DNA from: Hsuehochloa calcarea
Taxonomy: Eukaryota > Streptophyta > Magnoliopsida > Poales > Poaceae
Assembly (NCBI GenBank): GCA_036346395.1
Contig: CM070615.1
Coordinates: 25,725,282-25,789,281, forward strand
Reading direction: 5' to 3'
Length of the DNA: 64,000 bases
Positions 11,801 through 22,811 of the stretch are shown in pieces; position 1 is the first letter of the stretch; the number at the start of each line of letters is the position of its first letter. Position numbers and translations under genes: made by a program. Below the pieces are notes generated by a model. The model was not told where the DNA came from. It did not search any database and worked only from the letters and a program-made list of their open reading frames with translations.

Positions 11801-12050
11801 ATGTTCAGCTTCACCAATTGGAACCATCAACATGAGCGACATTATGACCGGCAAATGCATCGCCAAGATTGCTGCCAACGATCCCACCCTCAACATTGCT
11901 CCTCGCAAGAATGGTAGCTCCGAGATGTCCTCAATCTGGAGCACCATTCCAGAAGCACTGGAGGACGTCACAGCACTGTTCTATGACGAGGACAGGAACG
12001 AGATCTATACTGGCAACAGGCAGGGGCTGGTGCATGTGTGGTCTAGTTAG
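8809..12050 (+). CDS. Conserved plant beta-propeller (WD40-like) protein, 8 exons
   Basis: Exons by splice sites: 8809-9064, 9947-10094, 10197-10347, 10606-10731, 10812-10892, 10976-11167, 11263-11525 and 11809-12050 (TAG). All junctions are GT-AG and keep the frame of the conserved protein. The start is ATG 8809 (MDGPKRSQLRVRLRVTARRR). An Arg-rich N-terminus is followed by about 400 residues of repeated beta-strand blocks ending in GLVHVWSS, a typical WD40-like blade end, plus RNRTVAVWNFRGEL. Recognisable blocks include FALAHSGLCAAFSR, VTNKRITFLNLSPDEVIRSL and KWPGFVEFDDVNGK. The family is the plant transducin/WD40-superfamily proteins; I cannot assign a named gene or function. Oddities: single-base frame breaks in exon 1 (between 8855 and 8925), exon 6 (about 11085) and exon 7 (about 11358 and 11387). 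The protein sequence on both sides of each break is well conserved, so base-calling error is more likely than pseudogenisation. It is convergent with MINE1, with about 900 bases between the stop codons. Confidence 0.8.
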
Positions 12051-12952
12051 TTAGTAAGTTATATGTATATATATATGTCACCCTTTTGATTTAACTAGAA
12101 GATTGGATTAGCTTTATTTCATTCTGTATCATCCCCGGCTTGGGGCTACCTAGTTCTGTATTTTGGCTATAGAATGTAATTCCCTGGGCAGTTCTGAGAA
12201 AATGTAGTTTCCCTGTTAATATCTTGTGTAATGTCCTGTCATCTATCATGTCCTCCCAGTCCCAGCCTCCAAGCTTTTGGCAGGAACCATCAGAAATACT
12301 GAGCTGTGTTCTCAAATATAGCAGTGAAATGATGCGTGTTCTTTGAATGGCACAAGAACCTGGCATGGTCAGACCGACTTTCTGGTGGTGTTGGTTCCCT
12401 GCCTGTAACTAAGTCAGAATTAGTCTAACTGTTCAATCTCGCCTGCTAACCTGTCTTGATTGTAGAGCTATTTTTTTTTCCAAATGTAGAAATTGCCTCA
12501 ATTTTATTTTCATCAAACTTGAAACACAATGTTTGATAACTTGCTCGAATAAACGCCTAAAATAACCTAGTGATGAGCTGTACGAAAGGTTCACTACACC
12601 TCGTATGTGAAGTTGTGAACACCATGCTATCTGCATTATGACGACGATGCTTCGTCAAAACACGTAATATTGGAACATGGTAGATGATATAGTTGGCAAA
12701 ACAGCGGAAGTGCGGAACGATGTTATTTCCCCATATACAAAACAGAATAAAAAAAACTTGGAGGAAACTGGAAACACAGGTGTCTGCCAGCTCCAGAACA
12801 AAATTCCGGAATAAAATTACATGAAAGTGAAATGCAGAACCAAACAAAGGCCTAGATATTTACATCAAGAACATTCTAACATTCTACCCAAGGAGTTCCG
12901 GGACGCAATGAAGGAAACACAGCGGAGGACACTACGGTACGAATACAAGGAA
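12051..12952. other. Intergenic region between convergent genes (3' UTRs)
   Basis: This region holds the 3' untranslated regions of the WD40-like gene (from the left) and MINE1 (from the right). An AT dinucleotide run lies near 12062-12077. No further coding sequence, small RNA or transposon end is recognisable. Confidence 0.5.
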
Positions 12953-15324
12953 TCAGTAGTTCTCGTTGGGCATGAAGAAACCGAAGGTGACATCGACGCT
13001 ACCTGATGTCTCTCCAGTGTCTTTGAAGTCCACACCAACGATTTTTCCTCTGTACTGCTCTTCAGATTCCTGGTACTCTGGCTTCACACGGCGTACGGGA
13101 ACTGTCACAGAATACACGGTGCCGAGGCCAGCATCAGTTGAGATATCCACCTGGACATTATCCCGTGATTCTATCTCAACAAACTCTGACAATGCCTTGA
13201 CAATGTTTTCAACGATCTTTTTCTTCGCTTCATCACTGACTTCACACCTGTCAGAGAACAGTATCATCTTAAGCCTCTGCTTTGCAATACTGGCATTTGA
13301 GTCCTCCTTTATGGTTGGTGCGGGGAAGATTATCCTCCATGCTAATTTCACACGCTCAAGAAATCCTATGTTGACGACATTGTGAAGGAAGCTTTCCACA
13401 TCTTGAGTTATTGGAGAAAAGTCCTTCCTTGAAAGAGCAAAAGTTTGAGTGGAGCTCTGTGAGCAGCTTTGTCGCTCAATGTATAGCCGCCTAGGTGTAA
13501 GCATGAGGTTGCTAGATCCTCCACGAGGGAAAGAACAAAAGTGTGCCTGCAAACTCATCGAATAAGCTGTTAGATTATATCCACAATGTTTTTTAGACTT
13601 TAAGCAATATCAAATACTATGTTATTGCATTAAAAAAAACATTATGAATGCAATAGTAGCATTTAAATGGGAGTGTAAACCAAAGATGAGAAACTTTGCA
13701 ATACACTCAAAACAAAATGGCAATATTGACTGAATCATCACATATCTTCTTAACAGTTGCGATAGGCTTTCAACATGGAAGCCCAAAGGGGTTGTAGTAG
13801 GAGAAGAAATGGTACACAATGGTGAGCAGAATGGAGAACAAGATTATTCTGTTCTGGTTATTATTAATAACAATACACATGGCTGAGCAAAACGGTACAC
13901 ATGGGTGAACAAACAACCTCAGATCTCTGCAAGCATAGCTGGCGTATTAAAAACAGCATATTAGTAAATTCATGTACTTTCACTGTTAAAGTTCCAAGAG
14001 TGACACGCCTCTAGTGTCAAACCTGGCATAGTCCATTAGCCGTATTAATTCTAGTATACTAAGTAGAGAATTTTGACAAACAAGCATGACGATCAGCGTA
14101 TATGTGAGCACATAAAGGTCAGTAACTGTGCCAGAATGGTGCATTGGTTAATATACAGTGCATCACATATATGAATATATGATTAAATAATTAGTCAAGT
14201 ATGCAGACTTCGCCTTCCACAGCATAGGTAGCTTCAAAAAGTGTGCATCTCAAAGAAGCAAATATCCAATGTAACAGAGCAAGAACAACACAAGAGCGGC
14301 GTAGAGATAACCCGCAATTAAGTGAACACCATTCCTATTAAGAACACAACAAATCCTCAGGAGCTTTCCCTGAAACTCTTGCAGACAAGAACAAGCTATG
14401 TGATATGACCTACTGCCATACCCGTCTGATTTCAGGAGAGACACAACAAAGGCAACTTGAGGCTGAGATCTGCTAGAACAAAAGGCTGACACACACCAAA
14501 TCCTAAATAATGAAGTTCCTCATTTATAGTCTACTACCAATACCCGACCAGGCTAGGTTTTCACCCTCTCCCAAACCTACCACCAGGTGTCGATGTACAT
14601 CCAAGTATATTTCCGTATTATGGTCATCAATGCTAGTACCTTTTTATTACACACTCACCAATCAAATCCCTGTACTCCTTTAGAAACAAATATGTGCAGC
14701 CCCCCACGTATCCGAGAAAAATATATATTATCGAAAATAACCCCTACTAGCTTGAAGACACCTGCAGCCGAAATTTCATAGTGCCCGCTATTCAAATTGC
14801 AACAGTTTCTCAAGGATCACCACAGAACACATTGCACTCGGAACAAACAACTAGGAAGCACACCAAATGCCCAACTTTGATTCACGTTATATAGAAGTGA
14901 CAAATTCCCTCTTAAAAACAAGTGACGAGTGGAACTGGAACACCGTAGTACTAGATCCAAGAGAATGCTGGAGCACGCATCCACCGTGAAACAAGATTGC
15001 CTTCTTTCCCCAAACCACAGAACAAGGGGGAAGCTAATTGATTATGCTTTTTCCCCCAACCAAGAAAGAAAAGCTAATTGATTGTTCATGGTGAAACTAA
15101 GTGCATTAACTACAATACCCGAGATGCCAGCTCACCACAGGGAAATCTGGTTCCTTTATCCTAGGGTTTTGGGGAAATGGAGATGAGGGATTGGGGGAGC
15201 GGACCTTGGAGCTGGCGACGGCGCGACTGAGCGGTGGGCGGAGGGAGGACGCGGAGGGTGCGAGGACCGCGCTGGCCTCGCCGCCGACGTGGCCGGAGAT
15301 CGCCATCGCAATCGCCATCGCCAT
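12953..15324 (-). CDS. MINE1: Plastid division topological specificity factor MinE
   Basis: Two exons on the minus strand: exon 1 15324-15205 (40 codons), intron 15204-13547 (GT...CAG, phase 0), exon 2 13546-12953 (197 codons, TGA). The product is 237 residues, close to other plant MinE proteins. The N-terminus (MAMAIAMAISGHVGGEAS...) is an Ala/Ser-rich chloroplast transit peptide. The mature part carries the MinE signature: ASIAKQRLKMILFSDRCEVS, the alpha-helical MinD-binding segment, then the topological-specificity domain with VENIVKALSEFVEIESRDNV and TVYSVTVPVRRVKPEYQ. Family knowledge: MinE regulates the MinD ATPase and so positions the FtsZ ring at mid-plastid. ATG 15324 is chosen because it starts the transit peptide. 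The frame is open further upstream, but without conservation signals. No frameshift or stop was seen. Confidence 0.95.
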
Positions 15325-15540
15325 GCGTGCGCTGGAGCAGCTAGGGTTTTTGCCTTTTAGCCCTTCTCCTTTCTGCTCCCTTCTCTCTGTATCGTTCACT
15401 AAGTCGTTCAGTCCAGTCTGGCTGGACTTCATTGTAAGTTGTAACCAACACCTGGGACCACAGCACAGGGTAGCCTGACAGTGGGGCCCACTAGTCAAGA
15501 CTCATGGATGCATGAATGGAGAATTTTTTTAAAAAAATAA

Positions 15541-15800
15541 TTATTTTTTATTCTAAAATATAGTAATATACTTTCGTTTTTTTATTTTACAGAAATAATC
15601 CTCTATCCCCCCGGTTGAACAGCGGTAGAAAGTCGCCAACAATTTGGCGACAAGTGTTCAAGTCGCCCAGCGGTTGAGCGACTTGTGCTAGTCGCTCAAT
15701 GGTTGAGCGACATATCGACAAGTTGCGCACCAGTTGGACGTGCTAGTCGCTCAATGGTTGAGCAACACATCGATAAGTTGCGCACCAGTTGGATGATTTA
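15541..15800. repeat. Tandem hairpin modules (GTCGC...GCGAC)
   Basis: A series of self-complementary modules includes GTCGCCAACAATTTGGCGAC at 15633-15652 and GTCGCTCAATGGTTGAGCGAC at 15691-15711 (9-bp stem, 3-base loop). A repeat unit of about 55 bases, containing the second module plus AAGTTGCGCACCAGTTGGA, is tandemly duplicated between about 15687 and 15793. AT-rich sequence flanks both sides. The modules resemble those at 31.4-31.5 kb beside a MULE transposase relic, so this may be the end of a related, otherwise deleted element. Confidence 0.55.
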
Positions 15801-16197
15801 AAATAATAATAATAATATTTTATTAATCTGATGGAAATAATTATGGGGAATAAATGACAATTTTTGTAGGCAATACATTTAGCAAATCTTGTTTGTAGAT
15901 TATTAATTTTTTGGAAATAAAAGTGTTGTGACAAGGTTGGTTGGTCCGTTTGTGATTTTCGTAGATTTTGAAGGATACGAAATCATTAGACTCACAATAA
16001 CATTTTGTGATCGTCGTATGTTGTTGTAGCGCAGTAAATTTGGAAGAATTTTGTAAGGACGATTGAGGTAGCAATGTTTCGTAAGTAGGAAGGTAAATGA
16101 TATTGCGATCGCCGGTGAATTCATACGGTGAAGAACTTTGAAGAAATGGCGAACGATAACAAAGACGACAGCTTGATCCGATAATGGGGTTACATGG
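15801..16197. other. AT-rich sequence, no gene recognised
   Basis: This lies between the hairpin repeats and the Copia LTR. Minus-strand frames are open for about 110-130 codons but are compositionally random, with no family similarity. The last five bases, CATGG (16193-16197), would be the left target duplication of the Copia element. The right copy is lost, so this cannot be confirmed. Confidence 0.3.
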
Positions 16198-17973
16198 TGT
16201 TGGACCGTAAAAGCGACTAGAGGGGGTGAATAGGAGCACGCCACTTTTTCACAAATTATGAACTCAATACAATTTCACTCCAAGAGCTATTAGAAAGCTA
16301 TGAAGATCAATATACCGAGACAATGGAAGACTAGTATTGAATCCAATAAAAACCCTAAGCAATGCGACAATAATCAAGAAGAATCAAAGCAACACAAGTC
16401 TGGCGGTCGACCTCTGAGTGAACCGGTCGGACCGATTGCGGGCGGTCGGACATTATCTTGGCGGTCGGACCGCTCGAATCGATCGGACCGGTGGTGACGT
16501 GATCGGACCGTGCCACGTAACCGATCTCAAACAAAGAAAATCACCGATGACGAAGTTGCAATTAGGTCTAACTTTTGATTCTCAACTCCAAACTTCACGA
16601 AACTTTGCACACACCTTCTCTATGCTATTGAGGACCTATTCCAATCGAATATTATGATAATTCTTGGAACGATCTTGAGCAATTACCAATTGATTAACAG
16701 AAGGTCTAAAACCGAGCAAGAACAAAAACTTGATCCTAAAGCTTGTTCGTGAGTGATTGATGATCAAATTGATCCTAGATGGGTTCCCACACATCACAGC
16801 AAGCTAATCCACGTGAAAGAATCAATCAAAAACTCGTGGATCAAAGAAATCCCTAAAATCACGAAATTGAAAGCAAGAACGAAAAGAGACTTATCTCAAG
16901 CAAACCTTGCATTGATTAAGAACGTGATCGTCGCTGGATTACACCCACGCCATCATGGATCAGTGGTCAATCCAAGATCACGAAATTCTCCTCAAACCAT
17001 AAAGAGCCCTAGCCTCCACCTCAACTCCCTAAGCCAATTAGGGTTTTGCAACAAAAGAGGCGAGAGAGAGAGAGCTTGGTGGTGCGACCACCACCTCCCT
17101 ATTTATAGTGGAGGCCTAGACTCCTAGGGTTTGACTCCATTGGGCCCCGTTAAGGCCCACTAACAAACGGGTCACACGCACGCTTCGCAAAGCCGTCTTT
17201 AACCTTTTGACCTAAACCGCTTCACCATGCGTCATGGATTTGCCAATAGGTCACCCTTGTCCATCTTGTGTCACGCTTGAGTCGTTGACCTCACCCAAGC
17301 ATCGTCAATCGCTCGGACCTCAACTCTCCAAGTCTAGTCCAGATCTTCCTCGCCGCTGACCGTCGTTGACCACCAAGCAACCTGCACAACCATAGACAAG
17401 CAAACACGTATTCGGGAACAAGTTCTTCACAACTTGACCCATGTTAGTCAAAACATGCATCATGCAAATCATATGCCATGAAACCAATGACTTTGATCTA
17501 ACAAAACAACATCGCCACGGTTGGCCGACGTTCAAGTAATTACGGCCCGACCGCTCCAGTGAGTTGGCCGATCGCCCATGGCGGTCGGACCGCTCGTGAA
17601 TGGCCGACCGCCTTAGACTTAGCCAAATTCAAGCTCCCAAAATCCAAACCTTCGAAACTTTAAACCAATAGAACTTTTCACCGAGAGATGCAAAAATCAT
17701 GAGACCAAGTGCATTGGGATCCCTTACTTGTCTACAACACCTATTTTTGGCCCACTCGATTTGAACACTTTTGGTTATCGCCGGTCCGACCGCCCCACCT
17801 GGCCGGTCCGACCGATTTGGGACCGGTCGGACCGCCGTGCAAGGACCGGTCGGACCGCCCCTGAGCAGTAAGCCTGTAACTTTGTCGAAAACGCGTGAAA
17901 CGACAAACCGTAAACGCCATTGCCAATTGTCACATCATCCTAAGATCTGGAGCATATCCCCATGAAATCCACA
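16198..17973 (-). repeat. 3' LTR of the Sirevirus-like element
   Basis: In the minus orientation the LTR begins TGTGGATTTC and ends GGTCCAACA (TG...CA). The 16198-16398 end is repeated at 22611-22811, with differences only at scattered bases. A TATA box (TATAAATA on the minus strand) is at 17100-17108, and CT/AG-rich leader sequence follows. Confidence 0.75.
16405..16510. repeat. Palindrome cluster CGGTC-N-GACCG in the LTR
   Basis: Several complete or near-complete copies of the 11-base palindrome CGGTCGGACCG occur within about 100 bases, separated by 10-20 base spacers. A second cluster lies at 17575-17610 and a third at 17780-17865, where both centre variants (CGGTCGGACCG and CGGTCCGACCG) appear. 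One further degenerate copy is at about 20420-20470 in the internal region. Clustered short palindromes in the LTR are a known hallmark of Sirevirus elements in grasses. Confidence 0.7.
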
Positions 17974-17983
17974 ATCTCCCCTT
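17974..17983 (-). other. Polypurine tract of the Sirevirus-like element
   Basis: The minus strand reads AAGGGGAGAT directly upstream of the 3' LTR start TGTGGA. This is the expected site for plus-strand DNA priming in an LTR retrotransposon. Confidence 0.65.
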
Positions 17984-20900
17984 GATGAACACATTGGCAA
18001 TTATCCGTAAAGTGTAAGTAAGAGGTTTGAAAACGAGTTTACTCGTTTTTCGCACAAAGGCACAACTTGGTCCATAAGCAAGAAAAGCAATGAAAATGAC
18101 CAAGCTGGCATCAGAATAGTATAGGTATGTGAGACAAAGCAAAAGTAAGCATAGAAACTTTAATTTCCAGAAGCGGGTCAAAATTATCACATAAGGTCCA
18201 TATGAAAGAACAATTGTTCAATTAACCTATGATCATTGTGAGGATAAAAGAATGCAATTCAAGTTCAGAATATTCAATAAGACAATAAGAATGCAACTCA
18301 AGAACTCCCCTCACTATGATCATCAAATTTCAAATTTTCAGTTTCCCCTTTGTATAAACTTCTCCCCAATCTTCTTATTAACACATCTTCTCCAAATAAG
18401 AGTAGCAAAGAAATATTACACATCTTCTCCCAAAGAAATATCTTTTCATTTAACACATCTTCTCCCCCTTTGGCAATGGATTCATCAAGGAATCACGCCT
18501 TCCTCTCATCCAGGATAACAAATAGAGAATAAAGAAAGAAGCGAAACAAAATAAGCATAAAGAGGAATATGCATGAAGTGCAATGGAGTGGCTTCAATTT
18601 TGTATTTTTCAATTTTGATTACAAGAAGCTTTGGAGATTACCCAAAAGAACAAGCTAGTATCTCGAATAATGCACAAACAAAGATATCAAGCCCGACAAT
18701 AGCTAGCAAGATCATAGTAAGACATATATATCAAAGCTAAGCACAAAGGCTCAAAAGTAAAGCGAGAGATTTGATCAATTTAAGCAACGCTTCAAATTCA
18801 AACAAGTTCATCAACAGAGATCCTAAAGTGAAATTGGCCATGTCAAATGTCAAAGTGAGATCAAAAATCTAACAAAGACCACAGAAGAGTCAATCAAGTC
18901 CCGTATTGAATCATTTTGCTCAATATTTGTATAGCGCCCATTTGTCAAAATTTTTTATTTGCATTGAATATTGAAGTTGACTAATGATCTAACTTAGTGA
19001 CAAGATCCTGGACTAGGAGCCATCCACAAACTCATCCTAAGCTTCGACCAAAAGTTGATTAAAGGTATATCTTAGTAAAGAAGATCTGGACTAGGAGCCA
19101 TCCACAAACTCTTTCTAAGCTTCTACAGGCGACAAATCTTGAGGTTCATGTCATTTCGACAAGCAATCCCCATGAGATCGTCTCGTTCATCAAACTATCT
19201 CCAAGTTCATGTCATTTGACAAGCGCCTCGTAAGAATAGTTTGGCACATTTAAGCATAAGACAATCTTGATTTTCATTTTCACAAGAGCATTTTAGAATC
19301 TCAAGAACACAAAAGCTCAAGTAATGGTCAATTTTAGATCAAAGAGCTAACAAAGCAATTCTGACAGGGCCAATGTCACAAGAGGAGCACTAATTGCGCA
19401 ACTTGCTAAAACATCCACAAATTGCAATTTCTTAGTTTGAGTTATTTAAAAGGTTCTAGCTCATATAGCAAAGACTTAGCTACACATGTAAAAGCATGAT
19501 AATTCTAGCAAGTCAAAGAACTAGACATGACATTGAGCAAGAATTGAAATACAAAAGCTCCAAAGGGTAATAGGCAAAGCTTCATCATTTTTAAAAGATA
19601 AGCAGAAAATCTTATATTACAATGCATCTTTTTGGATTTTTCATACCACTTGTTGTAACCACTTGTTGTATTTTTCATAAGAATGCAATATGATACAATG
19701 AGATGCAATAAAAAGCCTAAACACCTAAAAAGTTCAGAAAGATCACTAAGTTCAGAAAAAGAACAATAAAAGATCAAAAGAACAAGGAAAGGTTAGAAAA
19801 GATCAAACTCCCCCTCAAACCAACCCATAAGGATAAATAACCCCTAACTCGCTTCTCAAGGTGGCAAACCTAGTTGGGTCTAAAGATTTGGTGAGGATAA
19901 AAACAAGATACAAGAGAAGAATCTAGTGGGTGACAAGCACCGAGGTACTCTTCCTATCTAGCCGAACTGACCCGCACAATTAGGATAAGAAAAACCCCGA
20001 ATGGACAAGGATAAAGAACAGGGAATATCAAATGCCATACAAAGAGAGTAGAGTGTAAGTACACGAATAAGAGCTTAACGGCTTTGGCGATGGGAAGTTC
20101 TCGGAGATGCTTGAAACCCGTCGACCGCGTGAAGGAGGTGAACCATCTTGAGTCTCGGCAATATGACGTGAGCGATCGGAGTTGACAAAGCACGTGTCCT
20201 TCCTCTTTCGCGGCAATCACGAAAAATCAAGGCACGTAAGAGCGATGTGTCTCGACATCAAGTTAGTTAAACAAGACTTGGGAACCCGATCTTGACACAC
20301 GTCTGCGAGTAGTATGCAAAGCGAAGTGTTATCCTTGATTTCATCTAAAATTACATTATGAGCAATGTTTAAGTTAACATGGGAATTAAAGCATCTGTGG
20401 CTGATCGGCGTTGTCTTTGGCGGTCGGGCCGCGACTAAATCGGTCAAACCGGTGACCACCAGATCGGACCAAAGACTGAAGAACATGAGAATTAGAATAT
20501 GTAGAAACATAATGATTAGCATGTGAGAAAAATCCTAATCCGGTTTATTCCTTTCGGTGTTACCATGTCTCATAATAGCTCTAGGTTGCTTGAATGAAAT
20601 TCTATCAAGATTGTTTCTATCATTTTTCAACCTCACGCCATGAATTCAATCAAATGCCCACCTTTCTTGCAATAAGTGCAATGGTACTTGGTACCACTAG
20701 AAGAAGCACCATTTGAATTAATACAAGGTTGGGCAAAACCTCAGATTTAAAAGATGTTTTTGCAGTTGGGTTTTGAATTCAATTAAACCTTTTCCAAGAC
20801 TTGAATGACTTTTGGGTTTGAATTGTCTTGAAAAGAATTGAATCCTAAACCTTGCTTCTTATAAGGAGTTTTAGACTTGTCAAGAATCATGTTTAATTGT

Positions 20901-21189
20901 TTCTTACCTTTAGAAAATTTCTCTAATGTATCATGAAGGTAAGCATTTTCTTTCTCAAGTTAACACAAACATCACAAGTTTTATCCATAGATTTCTCCTT
21001 ATATAAAGCAATTTCAAGCTTAAGAGCGAACAAGAAGCACAAGTAGTATTTTCAATATTGTCCTTAAGCTTAGCATATTTGCTCTAGCAAACTTCTAAGA
21101 TATCTTTGATTTCACGTTCTTTTCTAAGCATGAAGTGCAAGGGCTAGAATCAATCACATCGAAGCAATCAACTTGCTAGACTCTAAGCA

Positions 21190-22200
21190 TTTTTCACAAG
21201 GAGCAGATTTAATTTCAATTAGCTCGGTTCTAGCATTTTCAAGTTGTTGTAAAGCAATATTATGAGCAGATTGTAAATTGGTAATTTCGAATGCATAGCA
21301 TGGCAAGATAAACATTCATCGAGTTCAAGAGTCTTAACATTTGCAAGTTCTAGTTTCAGTTTACCAATTTTTGACTCTAGTTTCTTATTTTTAGTCATGA
21401 CAAATTCTAGCGCTTCATCTTGACTAAGCACTTGCTCAACTATAGAATTATATTTAGCGTAAAGCTCATCATAAGAAAAAGATACCTCATCATTATCAAT
21501 GTCGCTTGTCGACCATGAAGCACATGCCAGTAAAGTCCTTGGCCTTCCCTTTCTTTTCCTCTTCGCTCCGAGTCCACATCACTAACGGATTGCTCTCCAA
21601 AAGCGGCAAGGACCCGGTGTGGCCTTTATGAGCTTGACAAACATCATACTCGAGTTGTTCTCATGAGGCTTCTTCCAAGTCGTCTTCTCCTCCTGTGCTT
21701 ACCCTTACCTTTTAGCTTGGGGCAATTGGCGGATGTGGTAAAGCTCTCCACACTCATAGCAAGTAAGGACCACCTCTTTTTATTTCTCACATTATTGTAA
21801 GCCGTGTGAATTTTTTAGCTAAAAGGGCTAACTCAACCTCGAGGATATTCTCAAGCTCCTCTTCATGAATAGCGGATAAACAAGCAAATGAAAATCCGAA
21901 GAAGATTCAAAAGAGTCATCAAAAGCCTTTTTGAGAGGATGCGCTACCAAAGCTAAATTATCTTTCTTGGGATGATCAACTCTTTTAATTTCATGAGTCT
22001 TGAGTTTACTATAAAGCAATTCTAAAGTAAGACTTGAAAGATCAACATTCTCTTCTATAGCGGTAGCCTTCATCTCCCACTCCTTGGTGTTGATTGCGAC
22101 CAAGAGGTGGGTGGCATTTTCAGATTGAGAATATTCAATATCAACGACTTTCATTTGATTAATCACTTTATTAAAACGATCGAAAATGTCATCGATGCTC
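21190..22200 (-). pseudogene. Copia gag relic (UBN2-type capsid and zinc knuckle)
   Basis: Minus-strand frames at 22166-21950 read as a capsid segment with KVINQMKVVDIEYS and LLYSKLKTHEIKR, typical of Copia (UBN2/DUF4219) gag. At about 21770-21720 a frameshifted zinc-knuckle relic starts CYECGE. At 21431-21300 there is a Lys/Glu/Leu-rich coiled coil (KKLESKIGKLKLELANVKTL), as found after the knuckle in Sirevirus gag. Frameshifts and stops interrupt it. No pol follows downstream on the minus strand (21190 to 17984), which instead holds AT-rich sequence with internal direct repeats such as GGACTAGGAGCCATCCACAA at about 19015 and 19089. Confidence 0.65.
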
Positions 22201-22596
22201 TCTCCAGGCGCATCTCAAATTTGTTATAATCACGCTTATAGATTGTTTGGCGACTTTCTTAATTTGAGACGAACCCTCATGATATGTTTCGAGAGTGTTC
22301 CAAATCTCGGCGAATGCAAAATTGCAAATCTGTCATATTCTTGTCTACCAAGCGCACCATATAAAAGATTCTTGGCCTTGTTGTTGTTAGCCAAAAGAAC
22401 CACGAAGCGTGAGTTTCAACCGGGAATAATGAGCGGGATCGAACAACGTCCCACAAAGCTTGTCCTCACTCTCAAGGAATACTGCATACGATTCTTCCAA
22501 TAGGCATAGTCTTGTCCATTGAACATATGCGGTTTGTAGTGAATCTATCCATCGCTAAAGTTCGAATGACCGGTTAAGATCAAGATTGAACTAACA

Positions 22597-22608
22597 GGCT
22601 CGATACCA
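22597..22608 (-). other. tRNA-Met primer-binding site (degenerate)
   Basis: The minus strand reads TGGTATCGAGCC, two bases after the LTR end (…GGTCCAACA AG). It is close to the TGGTATCAGAGC complementary to initiator tRNA-Met that most plant Copia elements use. Confidence 0.65.
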
Positions 22609-22610
22609 CT

Positions 22611-22811
22611 TGTTGGACCGTAAAAGCGACTAGAGGGGTGAATAGGAGCACGCTCACTTTTCACAAATTATGAACTCAATACAATTTCACTCAAGTAGCT
22701 ATTAGAAAGCTATGAAGATCAATATACCAAGACAAATGGAAGACTAGTATTGAATCCAATAAAAACCCTAAGCAATGCGACAATAATCGCAAGAATCAAA
22801 GCAACACAAGT
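22611..22811 (-). repeat. Truncated 5' LTR of the Sirevirus-like element
   Basis: The first 201 bases match 16198-16398. Identity stops abruptly at ACACAAGT, where the left LTR continues CTGGCGG and this copy continues TCCAAG. The remaining roughly 1.57 kb of LTR and the target duplication are absent, so a deletion or recombination joined this LTR to the Gypsy-type LTR fragment on the right. Confidence 0.75.

Larger units (their letters stand above)
16198..22811 (-). mobile_element. Sirevirus-like Copia retrotransposon, gag only, right LTR truncated
   Basis: The element is minus-oriented. Its 3' LTR is on the left (16198-17973), followed by a purine tract (minus strand) at 17974-17983. A primer-binding site for initiator tRNA-Met is at 22597-22608, and a 5' LTR starts at 22611 but is cut at 22811 after 201 of about 1776 bases. 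The internal region is about 4.6 kb and shows only gag relics; no protease, integrase, reverse transcriptase or RNase H was seen. The LTR palindromes and gag type point to the Sirevirus branch of Copia. It reads as a non-autonomous derivative or a copy deleted for pol. Confidence 0.75.

Noticed and set aside
15903..16244. Minus-strand frames of 113-132 codons near MINE1
   Set aside because: They have random AT-rich composition and run into the Copia LTR. No family similarity or splice context is seen.
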